A stretch of 64,000 nucleotides of DNA, taken from NCBI RefSeq assembly GCF_001428385.1, contig NZ_LMSK01000004.1, forward strand, positions 211,437-275,436, read 5' to 3'. A program made the position numbers and the translations under genes. The notes beneath the pieces are model-generated. The model had not been told where the DNA came from and searched no databases. It saw nothing but the letters and a program-made list of their open reading frames with translations. Below are positions 38,165 through 45,990 of the stretch, one piece after another; position 1 is the first letter of the stretch; the number at the start of each line of letters is the position of its first letter. This stretch comes from Rhodanobacter sp. Soil772. GTDB taxonomy: Bacteria; Pseudomonadota; Gammaproteobacteria; Xanthomonadales; Rhodanobacteraceae.

Positions 38165-38824
38165 TCAGAACACGAACCGTTGCGGCGGTTCGGCGTGGGT
38201 CAGATAGGGCAGGTCGGTTTCGAACAGTACTTCTTCGCGATAGCGGCCGGCGCCTTCGTGGGTAAGCAAGGTGGCCTGCTGCACCGGCGACTGGCCGCGG
38301 ACGACCAGCGCACGTGCACCGGGCTTGAGCCAGCTCAGCCAGCGCGGCGGGATCGCGTGCACCGCACCGGTCACCATCAGCGCATCGAACAAGCCATCGG
38401 GCTGCCACTCGTTGACCGCTTCGCCGGTGACCAGGCTGGCGTTGGTGATGCCGGCAGCCTGCAGACGCCGTGCGGCGGTCGCGCTGAAATCGGCATGGAT
38501 GTCGATGCTGGTGACCTGGGCGGACAAGGTGGCCAGGCAGGCGGTGAGAAAGCCCGAACCGGTGCCGATTTCCAGCACGTGGTCGGTGGGCAGCAGCTCC
38601 AGCGCCTGCAGTACGCGGCCCTCCACCACTGGCTTCATCATCACTTCGCCGTGGCCCAGCGGCAGGCACAGGTCGGCGAACGCCAGCTGGCGGTGCTCGG
38701 CGGCGACGAAGTCCTCGCGACGCACGCGGCTGATCACGTCCAGCACGCGGCCATCCAGTACTTCCCACGGGCGCACTTGGTTTTCCACCATGTTCAGCCG
38801 CGCCTGCTCGATATTCATCGCCAT
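38165..38824 (-). CDS. pcm: Protein-L-isoaspartate O-methyltransferase family protein
   Basis: 219 residues, a class I SAM methyltransferase of the PCMT family that starts repair of isoaspartyl damage. It contains NMVENQVRPWEVLDGRVLDV at the N-terminus, the SAM motif HVLEIGTGSGFLTACLATL near residue 85, VTSIDIHADFSATAARRL as motif II, and FDALMVTGAVHAIPPRWL. The sequence GHGEVMMKPVVEGRVLQALE corresponds to the substrate-binding stretch. Such tolC-linked paralogues are common in this order and could differ in substrate from canonical Pcm. It is divergent from the TetR gene. Confidence 0.85.
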   Translation of the reverse strand: MAMNIEQARLNMVENQVRPWEVLDGRVLDVISRVRREDFVAAEHRQLAFADLCLPLGHGEVMMKPVVEGRVLQALELLPTDHVLEIGTGSGFLTACLATLSAQVTSIDIHADFSATAARRLQAAGITNASLVTGEAVNEWQPDGLFDALMVTGAVHAIPPRWLSWLKPGARALVVRGQSPVQQATLLTHEGAGRYREEVLFETDLPYLTHAEPPQRFVF

Positions 38825-38998
38825 TTGCTCGTGTCCCGTACGGATCGAAAAAGGTCAAAAAGGATAAGCGCTTGCGCCCGCTCCTACAATGACGCGCTCA
38901 CGACGGTGACAAGCCTGCCGGTTGCATGGCGGGTCACGAAGTGCCGGAAGTCATCGCAAGCGGTTGACGGACGTCACCCGTTGTCGGGCGCATGCGCG

Positions 38999-39059
38999 GA
39001 TGGTGCCAGGGCGTGCTTCCGGCACCATCTTGGAAAATAATTGAACCGCTGCGTATAAT
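38999..39059 (+). promoter_or_regulatory. tetR promoter with 9-bp inverted-repeat operator candidate
   Basis: A perfect inverted repeat GATGGTGCC (38999-39007) / GGCACCATC (39021-39029), centre to centre 22 bp, directly adjoins a -35 TTGGAA (39030-39035). The -10 TATAAT (39054-39059) follows after 18 bp. Two half-sites about two helical turns apart are typical for TetR-family dimers, so autoregulation is likely but inferred. Confidence 0.65.
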
Positions 39060-39092
39060 AAAGCCAGAATTCCCGTTTGTGAAGGTGGAGGC

Positions 39093-39743
39093 ATGAATAC
39101 CAGCGCGCCAGTCAGGCCCCAGGGTCCCGGTCGCCCGAAGGACATGGAGAAGCGGGCGGCCATCCTGGTGGCGGCGAAGGCCTTGTTCATCCGCAACGCG
39201 TTCGCCGGTACCAGCATGGACGCGATCGCGGCGGATGCCGGCGTGTCCAAGCTCACCGTGTACAGCCACTTCGGCGACAAGGACAACCTGTTCCGCGAAG
39301 TGATCCGCTCGCGCATCCAGGACCTGCTGCCGGAGGAGACCTACTTCTTCGATCCGCACGCCGACATCCACGACACCTTGCTGCGGGTGGCGCTGACCCA
39401 TGCCCACCTCGATTGCAACGCCGAGACCGTGGGCACGTTCCGCGCCATCCTCAGCGACTGCCGCCAGGGCAACCCGCGCTACGGCAAGCTGATCTGGGAA
39501 GAGGGCGCGACGCGTACGCATGGCTTGATGGAACGCCTGCTGCAGCAGGCGGTTGACGCCGGCCAGTTGGACATCGACGACGTGCCGCGCGCCAGCGTGC
39601 AGTTCCTCACCCTGATCAAGGGCAACCTGATGATGCGCCAGATGTTCGGCTGCACCGAATGCCCCGAGAGCTACGTCGAGGAAATCGAGACCACGGCGCG
39701 GGCCGGTGTCGAGATGTTCCTGCGCGCCTATCTGCCGCGTTGA
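39093..39743 (+). CDS. TetR/AcrR family transcriptional regulator
   Basis: 216 residues. The N-terminal HTH spans about residues 20-65: AAILVAAKALFIRNAFAGTS then MDAIAADAGVSKLTVYSHFG and DKDNLFREVI. The C-terminal ligand domain includes RAILSDCRQGNPRYGKLIWE and QMFGCTECP, with cysteines that might sense redox or a thiol ligand. GGTGGAGGC before the ATG is a good RBS. It is divergent from pcm-tolC with 268 bp between, a layout typical of efflux control, so tolC regulation is a reasonable hypothesis. Autoregulation is suggested by the inverted repeat just upstream. Confidence 0.9.
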   Translation: MNTSAPVRPQGPGRPKDMEKRAAILVAAKALFIRNAFAGTSMDAIAADAGVSKLTVYSHFGDKDNLFREVIRSRIQDLLPEETYFFDPHADIHDTLLRVALTHAHLDCNAETVGTFRAILSDCRQGNPRYGKLIWEEGATRTHGLMERLLQQAVDAGQLDIDDVPRASVQFLTLIKGNLMMRQMFGCTECPESYVEEIETTARAGVEMFLRAYLPR

Positions 39744-39954
39744 CGCGCGGCAATCTGTTCTCGTCTTTTCCTTGATCAGGCGGATTCGGTGCTCCAGCGG
39801 CGACGAAGCCGGCGCGGCCGCCGGCTTTACCCGTGAAAGCGCCTCACAGTGCATACTTTGAACCCTCGCAGGGCGAGTGGCATACCGTTCGGTGGACGTA
39901 TCGGAACGCCGTCGCGTCTACAGCGAGGCTCATTCCCGAAGCCGAGATCGGTTC

Positions 39955-40935
39955 ATGAAGCTCAAAGCGTCCTTCATACAACTGCCATTGTTGTTCGATG
40001 CCCAACGCCTGCTTGCCGAAATCAATGCGCTGGACGCCTCGTGCTGGCGCGACCATCCGCAGAAGTTTCCGGGCAATTTTGCACTGCCGCTGATCTCGGT
40101 GGAGGGCAATCCGGCAAACGATGGTTTTGCCGGCCCGATGCGACCGACCCCTTACCTCGAACATTGTCCGTACCTGATGCAGGTGCTGGAGAAAGTCGGC
40201 GGCGTGTGGGGGCGCAGTCGCCTGATGAAATTGAGTGGCCATGCCGAGGTCAAGCCTCATGTTGATTTCAACTATTACTGGCGCGAACGGGTACGCGTCC
40301 ACATCCCCGTTATCACGCAGCCTACCGTGCGCTTCATCTGTGGAGATGAAGAAGTCAACATGAAGGCCGGGGAATGCTGGATCTTCGACACGTGGCGCAT
40401 GCACCGGGTCATCAACGCCAGCGCCGCCGAAAGAATCCACTTGGTGGCGGACACGATCGGCAGCGAACGTTTCTGGAGCATGGTGGACCGTGGACGCGTG
40501 CCGATCCCCGGGGCGGCGGAAGACTGGCATCCGGAAGTCTTCGGTGCTTCAGCACCTTCACCCCTGCCGCGTCTTGTCTACGAATCGACGAACCTGCCGG
40601 ATGTCATGACGCCTTGGGAGCTGAGAGAACATCTGCTTTTCCTGCTGGGCGACACTCAGCCGCATGAACAACTTTCCCAGGTGAAGCAGATCGCCTCCCG
40701 ATTCATTACCGCATGGCATGAGATTTGGGCGGAGCATGGCGATGACCAGGGTGCCTGGCCGATCTATCGTGAAAGACTGGATGCCTTCGAGCAATTGATG
40801 CGCCGTTTTGCAGGGACGCTGCGATTCAACAATGGCATGCTCTTCATTAATGGCGTGATTGAACTGATTCTGGTGGGTGCGCTGAGCGACCGCAGGAAGC
40901 GTTCCGCTGCTCAAGGCATGAGGCAGGCATCGTGA
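39955..40935 (+). CDS. Aspartyl/asparaginyl beta-hydroxylase domain protein
   Basis: 326 residues. A Fe(II)/2-oxoglutarate oxygenase with the AspH fold: LMKLSGHAEVKPHVDFNYYW carries the first His, RVRVHIPVITQPTVRFICG the conserved RxH segment, and GECWIFDTWRMHRVINAS the second His. The C-terminal ~120 residues are helical and unassigned. Substrates of bacterial homologues include peptides and ornithine lipids; here none can be named. A GTG at 39877 with a better RBS (AGGGCGA) would add 26 residues. It is coupled to the sulfotransferase gene by a TGATG overlap. Base composition is visibly less GC-rich than the neighbours, suggesting transfer. Confidence 0.85.
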   Translation: MKLKASFIQLPLLFDAQRLLAEINALDASCWRDHPQKFPGNFALPLISVEGNPANDGFAGPMRPTPYLEHCPYLMQVLEKVGGVWGRSRLMKLSGHAEVKPHVDFNYYWRERVRVHIPVITQPTVRFICGDEEVNMKAGECWIFDTWRMHRVINASAAERIHLVADTIGSERFWSMVDRGRVPIPGAAEDWHPEVFGASAPSPLPRLVYESTNLPDVMTPWELREHLLFLLGDTQPHEQLSQVKQIASRFITAWHEIWAEHGDDQGAWPIYRERLDAFEQLMRRFAGTLRFNNGMLFINGVIELILVGALSDRRKRSAAQGMRQAS

Positions 40936-41795
40936 TGGAAGCTGTGGCAGGGAATGATCCGCGGGACAAGATTTTCGATCGTCCGATTTTCATCATCTCT
41001 CCCCCCCGCTCCGGCTCGACCCTGCTGTTCGAAACGCTGGCGCAGGCACCGGGCCTGTTCACCACCGGCCGGGAAAGTCATGGGTTGATCGAAGGCATCA
41101 CCAGCCTGAATCCGGCATTCCGCGGCTACGATTCCAATCGACTCGGCGAATCGTCTGCATCGCCCGCCGTGGTTGACGAGTTGCGCCGGCGCTTCCATTC
41201 ACAGATGCGCGATCGCGGCGGGCAGCCACCGGTGCGACAGCCATACCGGTTGCTGGAAAAGACCCCGAAGAACGCGCTACGCATTCCGCTTCTGGCGCGG
41301 GCATTTCCGGAGGCATGCTTCGTTTACCTGTACCGCGATCCGCGGCAGACCCTGAGCAGCATGATGGAGGCCTGGCAGTCCGGAAGGTTCCGCACCTATC
41401 CGCAGCTGCCCGGCTGGACCGGGTTACCCTGGTCTCTGCTGCTGATACCGGGTTGGCGCGAGCTTGTCGGCCGATCATTGGAGGAGATCGTGGCGGTGCA
41501 GTGGGAAACCACCACGCGCATGCTGTTGGACGACCTGTCAGTGTTTCCGCCGGGTCGTTGCTACAAAATCCGGTATGACGAGTTTCTGGCCGCCCCAGCT
41601 GCGGAGATGACACGCCTGTGCAGTGCGTTGGGGCTTGAATGGGATCGGCCGCTCGATGCGGCGCTTCCGTTTTCCCGCTACACGGTCTCCCGGCCAGCAC
41701 CAGACAAGTGGCGCCGGCACGCCGACGTGATCGAGCGGATCCTTCCCGCTCTGCAGGCCACGGTCGATCGTGCCGAGCGGTTCGCGATGCGCTGA
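40935..41795 (+). CDS. Sulfotransferase family protein
   Basis: 286 residues. PAPS-dependent sulfotransferase fold: the 5'-phosphosulfate loop is IISPPRSGSTLLFETLAQAP near residue 20, the 3'-phosphate-binding motif is VYLYRDPRQTLSSMMEAW near residue 135, and YRLLEKTPKNALRIPLL is conserved in the family. KIRYDEFLAAPAAEMTRLC is the usual C-terminal region. It would sulfate a small molecule, lipid or peptide. The start overlaps the hydroxylase stop, so the two probably act on one product (hydroxylation followed by O-sulfation is an attractive but unproven order). It belongs to the same lower-GC islet. Confidence 0.85.
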   Translation: MEAVAGNDPRDKIFDRPIFIISPPRSGSTLLFETLAQAPGLFTTGRESHGLIEGITSLNPAFRGYDSNRLGESSASPAVVDELRRRFHSQMRDRGGQPPVRQPYRLLEKTPKNALRIPLLARAFPEACFVYLYRDPRQTLSSMMEAWQSGRFRTYPQLPGWTGLPWSLLLIPGWRELVGRSLEEIVAVQWETTTRMLLDDLSVFPPGRCYKIRYDEFLAAPAAEMTRLCSALGLEWDRPLDAALPFSRYTVSRPAPDKWRRHADVIERILPALQATVDRAERFAMR

Positions 41796-41941
41796 CCGAT
41801 GTACTTCGCTGACCGTGTTCGCGCAACAACTCGGTTGCTGCGCTGTTCCTCACCTGGCTTTTCCACCTGGCTTTATAGGCTCATTGGTTAATCGTCGAGA
41901 TTGATTCGACAGTCGGGTCGATATCCATCCAATGTCCCCGG

Positions 41942-42127
41942 AAGCAAGCCAGGGCCAAGACCAAGCCATTCGTCAGCGATCCCACCACCCGCCGCGCGCT
42001 GGAAGGCATCCTGGCGATGGAGGAAGAGCACGCCGAGGACATGAACACGCTGCTGGAACAGCTCGGCAAGAAGGGCGAGCCGGCCAAGCCGTCACCGAAC
42101 CGGAAAGCCGCGGGCAAGCGCCGCTGA
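41942..42127 (+). pseudogene. Decapitated ferritin-like (bacterioferritin-type) gene, C-terminal end only
   Basis: The frame reads AKTKPFVSDPTTRRALEGIL then AMEEEHAEDMNTLLEQLGKK and a basic tail KAAGKRR before the stop. EEEH within the last helix is the iron-ligand motif of ferritin-like four-helix bundles, and D-TTRR-LE-IL-EEEH is the pattern that ends bacterioferritin/Dps-like proteins. No start codon or earlier helices exist upstream; the sequence changes character at about 41940, where the hydroxylase-sulfotransferase islet ends. It abuts the stop of the alcohol dehydrogenase gene tail to tail. Confidence 0.75.
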
Positions 42128-43144
42128 TCACCAGCCGGCCAGCACCAGCTTGCCGATCGTGCGGCCCGATTCCAGCCGGCGATGCGCCTCGCGCAGGTTC
42201 GCCGCATGGATCGGTGCCAGCGTCTCGGTGCGCGTGCCGCGCAATTCACCCGCATCGATCAAGCTGGCGACCCGTTCGAGGATGCGGCCCTGCTCGGCCA
42301 TGTCGGGGGTGTTGAAGCGCGCGCGGGCGAACATGAATTCCCAGTGGATGCCGATGCATTTGGCCTTGTACGGGTCGCCGATCCTCAGCGCGCCGGCCGG
42401 CTCCACGATCAGGCCGACGTGGCCTTGCGGTGCCAGCAACTGGCCGATCGCATCCCAGTAGTGATCGGTATCGGCGAGGTTGAGTACCGCGTCGACCTGG
42501 CCGAAACCCAGCGCTTCCAGTTGCGGCGCCAGCGCGTGGCGATGGTTGATCACGTGCTGCGCGCCCATCGCGCGGCACCAGTCGATGGTCTCGGCGCGCG
42601 AGGCGGTGGCGATCACCGTGAAGCCGGCGCGTCGCGCCAGCTGGATCGCGATCGAGCCGACCCCGCCGGCGCCGCCGATCACCAGCAGCGACTTGCCCTC
42701 GCCGCCGTGTTCGCTGTCGAACGGCATGCGTTGGAACAGCAGCTCCCACGCGGTGACCGCGGTCAGCGGCAACGCTGCTGCCTCGGCCAGATCCAGCGAC
42801 CGCGGCGCGTGCCCGACCAGGCGTGCGTCGACCAGTTGGAACTGCGCGTTGCTGCCGGGGCGGGTGACGTCGCCGGCGTAGTACACGCGATCGCCCGGCT
42901 GGAAACCATCGACCGATGCGCCGACGGCCTCGACGGTGCCGGCCGCGTCGTAGCCGAGCACCTTCGGTTGCGCCTCGACCTGCGGCTTGGGCGAGCGGAG
43001 CTTGGTGTCGACCGGATTCACCGACACCGCCTCGACGCGCACCAGCAAATCGTGCGCACCGGGTGCGGGCATGGGCAGTTCGACGTCGAGCAGCGACTGC
43101 GGGTCGTCGATCGGCAGGTAGCGGGTGAGGGCGACGGCTTTCAT
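42128..43144 (-). CDS. Zinc-type alcohol dehydrogenase / quinone oxidoreductase family protein
   Basis: 338 residues of the medium-chain dehydrogenase superfamily. It starts MKAVALTRYLPIDDPQSLLD, with a GroES-like N-terminal domain (VRVEAVSVNPVDTKLRSPKP, GYDAAGTVEAVGASVDGFQP). The NADPH-binding Rossmann motif is LLVIGGAGGVGSIAIQLARR near residue 145. The zinc-ligand cysteines of true alcohol dehydrogenases are missing, so it is most likely an NADPH:quinone or enone reductase. It is monocistronic and divergent from the DUF2333 gene. Confidence 0.9.
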   Translation of the reverse strand: MKAVALTRYLPIDDPQSLLDVELPMPAPGAHDLLVRVEAVSVNPVDTKLRSPKPQVEAQPKVLGYDAAGTVEAVGASVDGFQPGDRVYYAGDVTRPGSNAQFQLVDARLVGHAPRSLDLAEAAALPLTAVTAWELLFQRMPFDSEHGGEGKSLLVIGGAGGVGSIAIQLARRAGFTVIATASRAETIDWCRAMGAQHVINHRHALAPQLEALGFGQVDAVLNLADTDHYWDAIGQLLAPQGHVGLIVEPAGALRIGDPYKAKCIGIHWEFMFARARFNTPDMAEQGRILERVASLIDAGELRGTRTETLAPIHAANLREAHRRLESGRTIGKLVLAGW

Positions 43145-43303
43145 GGGGCATCTCCGGCAGCAGAACGGCAAGCTTGCGCCCGCGGCGGGTGGCGCGTTCC
43201 AGCAGAGCGACAAGGATACGGCGGCAGCCTGTCTGCTCACAGTGGGCGACGGGCGGCGTTGTAAGCTTGGTCACCCGTTCGTTGCCCACGCAGGAGCCGC
43301 CCA

Positions 43304-44326
43304 ATGCAGACCCAGGACACTTCGAACCCGCCGCGCCACGGCATCCGCCGCGCCATTCTGGCCCTGCTTGCGTTGCTGGTGCTGTGTGTGGCGGCGTTGA
43401 TGTGGTGGTGGGACAGCGAGCCGGCGCTGTTCGATCCGGTGGCGGTGACCCAGGCGCAGATGCAGGACTTGCAGCGGCCGGCCAGCACCGGCGCGACCAC
43501 CACAGTCACCCTGATCAGCTCGGTGCGCACCCTGCTGGACAAGCGCGGCGGCTACCTCAGCAACGACAAGCTGCCGCCGGGCGTGTTCATGGACAACGTG
43601 CCCAATTGGGAATTCGGTTCGCTGACCGCCTCGCGCGATCTGGTGCGCGCGCTGCGCAACGACTTCAGCCGCTCGCAGACGCAGTCGACCGAGGACAAGG
43701 ACCTGGCCGAGGCCGATCCGCTGCTCAACAGCCCGAACGACCGCTGGCTGCTGCCCAGCTCGGAGAGCCAGTACCGCAAGGCGATCAGACATCTGGACGG
43801 CTATCTCGGCCGGCTCGGCGATCGCGACGACAGCAACGCGCACTTCTACGCGCGTGCCGACAACCTGGCCGATTACCTGCAGGTGGCTTCGGCGCGGCTG
43901 GGCTCGCTGTCGCAGCGGCTGTCGGCCAGCGTGGGCCAGATCCGTCTCGGCGATGTTCCCTCGATCGACGCGCCGGCCGAGGCCGGCACGGCGCGCGCGC
44001 CCGACGGCGGCCGGATGGTGAAAACCTCGTGGACCAGGATCGACGACAACTTCTACGAAGCGCGCGGCTACACCTGGACCCTGCTGGAGCAACTCAAGGC
44101 GTTCCAGCAGGATTTCGGCCCGATCCTGCGCAGCAAGCACGCCGACGTCAGCCTGGAGCAGGTGATCCGCGAGCTGGAGGAGGCGCAGCGCCCGCTGCAC
44201 AGCCCGATGGTGCTGAACGGCTCGCCGTTCGGTTTCTTCGCCAACCACTCGCTGGTGATGGCGAACTACGTGTCGCGCGCGAACGCGGCGCTGATCGACC
44301 TGCGCGAATTGCTCAGGCGCGGTTGA
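43304..44326 (+). CDS. DUF2333 family inner-membrane-anchored protein
   Basis: 340 residues. A single N-terminal helix (AILALLALLVLCVAALMWWW) anchors a long periplasmic domain. Family signatures: STLIS-type VTLISSVRTLLDKRGGYLSN, DKLPPGVFMDNVPNWEFGSL, and RDLVRALRNDFSRSQTQS-(T)-EDKDLAEADP, then the C-terminal MVLNGSPFGFFANHSLVMAN. DUF2333 proteins are conserved in gammaproteobacteria and have no known function. It is closed by a strong terminator and convergent with ppa. Confidence 0.9.
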   Translation: MQTQDTSNPPRHGIRRAILALLALLVLCVAALMWWWDSEPALFDPVAVTQAQMQDLQRPASTGATTTVTLISSVRTLLDKRGGYLSNDKLPPGVFMDNVPNWEFGSLTASRDLVRALRNDFSRSQTQSTEDKDLAEADPLLNSPNDRWLLPSSESQYRKAIRHLDGYLGRLGDRDDSNAHFYARADNLADYLQVASARLGSLSQRLSASVGQIRLGDVPSIDAPAEAGTARAPDGGRMVKTSWTRIDDNFYEARGYTWTLLEQLKAFQQDFGPILRSKHADVSLEQVIRELEEAQRPLHSPMVLNGSPFGFFANHSLVMANYVSRANAALIDLRELLRRG

Positions 44327-44334
44327 TCCAGACG

Positions 44335-44362
44335 AACAAACCCCGCCGGGGCGGGGTTTGTT
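44335..44362. terminator. Terminator between the DUF2333 gene and ppa
   Basis: Palindrome AACAAACCCCGCC / GGCGGGGTTTGTT with a 2-nt centre. The T-rich right side ends the DUF2333 transcript, and the A-rich left side would serve the convergent ppa transcript. Confidence 0.88.
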
Positions 44363-44391
44363 CATGCGTGGACAACTTGCCGGCGGTGGGT

Positions 44392-44931
44392 TCAGCCGCT
44401 GATGGCGTCCTGGTAACGCTGGAAACCGGCCAGAATCTCGGCCTTCGCCTCGTCGGCGCCGACCCAGCCCTCGACCTTCACCCACTTGCCCTTCTCCAGA
44501 TCCTTGTAGTGCTCGAAGAAGTGGCCGATGCGCTCCAGCCAGTGCGGCGAGACGCCCTTCATGTCGTTGATGTGCGCATAGCCCGGGAACACCTTGGGCG
44601 ACGGGATCACCACCAGCTTCTCGTCGCTGCCGGCCTCGTCGGTCATCTTCAGCATGCCGACCGGGTGGCAGCGGATCACCGAGCCGACGGCCAGCGGCAG
44701 CGGCAGGATCACCACCGCGTCCAGCGGATCGCCGTCGCCGCCCAGCGTGCGCGGCACGTAGCCGTAGTTGCACGGGTAGCGCATCGGCGTGGACAGGATG
44801 CGGTCGACGAAGATCGCGCCGCTTTCCTTCTCCACCTCGTACTTGACCGGCTCGGCGTCCTTGGGGATCTCGATGATGACGTTGATTTCTTCCGGCACGT
44901 TGCGGCCGGCGGAGACGAGGTGCAGACCCAT
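44392..44931 (-). CDS. ppa: Inorganic pyrophosphatase (family I, soluble)
   Basis: 179 residues. It hydrolyses PPi released by biosynthesis. It has the family I signature GDGDPLDAVVI (three Asp metal ligands) preceded by MRYPCNYGYVPRTLGG, plus EIPKDAEPVKYEVEKESGAI at the N-terminus and FPGYAHINDMKG. Start MGLHLVSAG at 44931; longer in-frame starts (to 45165) enter non-conserved sequence. Its neighbours include a membrane H+-pyrophosphatase and a PPi-dependent phosphofructokinase, so PPi is handled by competing enzymes encoded close together. Confidence 0.97.
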   Translation of the reverse strand: MGLHLVSAGRNVPEEINVIIEIPKDAEPVKYEVEKESGAIFVDRILSTPMRYPCNYGYVPRTLGGDGDPLDAVVILPLPLAVGSVIRCHPVGMLKMTDEAGSDEKLVVIPSPKVFPGYAHINDMKGVSPHWLERIGHFFEHYKDLEKGKWVKVEGWVGADEAKAEILAGFQRYQDAISG

Positions 44932-45025
44932 GGAATGTCCTTGGCGGTAAAGGGGGAAAGAAGGTTCGCAAGAATACGCCAAACGCTGCTGCGGCGCAGC
45001 AACGACGGGTTCGCCACGGCGGCGG

Positions 45026-45880
45026 TCAGGCCTTCTTCGGCTTCTTGTAAGGCCGCTCGCGCAGCCATTTGGTGGCGATCCACTTCTCGCCCTGCAGCAC
45101 CGGCAGGCCGGCGTGCAGCGAACTCCGGTCACCGCCTTCGTAGGCGAAATACACGGCCGCGCCACGCCGCGCGGTGACGGTGAGGCCGATCTCGGGGAAC
45201 GCCGTGCCGCCGCCTTGCGCGGGCGTGTTCAGATACATCACCACGCTGGCGATGCGCTGCCCGCCCACCGCGGTGATCGTGCCGTAGCCGGGCTGTTCCG
45301 GATCGAACCAATCGAAATGCGGCTCGTACTCCTGGCCCGGCAGGTAATGCAGGATCTGCAGCCCTTCGCCGTGGCTCGCCGGCACGCCGAGCAGGATGGC
45401 CAGACGCTGCTCGATACGGCCGACCAGCGGCACCTCGTTCAAGGTGAAGAACATCCCCTCGCTGGTGCGCCGTTGATCCACCTGGTGGCGGCCCTCGCTG
45501 TCGACGGTGAGCGCACGCTGCAGCCGCGGCCGCGCCAGTTCGATCAGTTCGTCGCATTCCTGCCCGCTGAGGATGTTCTCCAGCACCCGCAGCACAGGCT
45601 CGTCCACGCCGAGCGAGACGCCGACGGCATGGCCGTCGATGCGGACTTCCGGCGCCTCGGGGTGTTTCGGGCGCAGACCTTGCGGCGATCCTTTGGCGCT
45701 GCTGGCAAGCAGCGTCGCCAGCGGCAGCTTCAGCACCTCGGCGACGATGCTGCGGCTCTGCCGCGGGTCGTAGCCGTTCTCCTTCAACAGCCGCAGCACC
45801 TCCGGCACGCCATGCCCGGCCCGGGTGGTGGCCAGGATCCATTCGCGCAGTTCGGGGCTGATGGTGGTGCGTGGGTGCAT
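45026..45880 (-). CDS. 2OG-Fe(II) oxygenase, prolyl 4-hydroxylase type
   Basis: 284 residues. The catalytic double-stranded beta-helix is in the C-terminal half: EYEPHFDWFDPEQPGYG gives the HxD pair, QRIASVVMYLNTPAQGGGTA the core strands, and SSLHAGLPVLQGEKWIATKW the distal His and 2-oxoglutarate-binding Lys. The N-terminal ~100 residues (PELREWILATTRAGHGVPEV) are helical and common in bacterial relatives. It would hydroxylate proline or another residue of an unknown protein. The gene precedes ppa with 94 bp between. Confidence 0.88.
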   Translation of the reverse strand: MHPRTTISPELREWILATTRAGHGVPEVLRLLKENGYDPRQSRSIVAEVLKLPLATLLASSAKGSPQGLRPKHPEAPEVRIDGHAVGVSLGVDEPVLRVLENILSGQECDELIELARPRLQRALTVDSEGRHQVDQRRTSEGMFFTLNEVPLVGRIEQRLAILLGVPASHGEGLQILHYLPGQEYEPHFDWFDPEQPGYGTITAVGGQRIASVVMYLNTPAQGGGTAFPEIGLTVTARRGAAVYFAYEGGDRSSLHAGLPVLQGEKWIATKWLRERPYKKPKKA

Positions 45881-45990
45881 GGCGATGAGGGAAGGTGACG
45901 GATCACGAAAGCTTACTTCAGGCCACCCCGCCATACGACGCGAGCCGGCAGGTGCCGGCTCGCGGGTGTGCATGACGGCGATCGGTCGCC

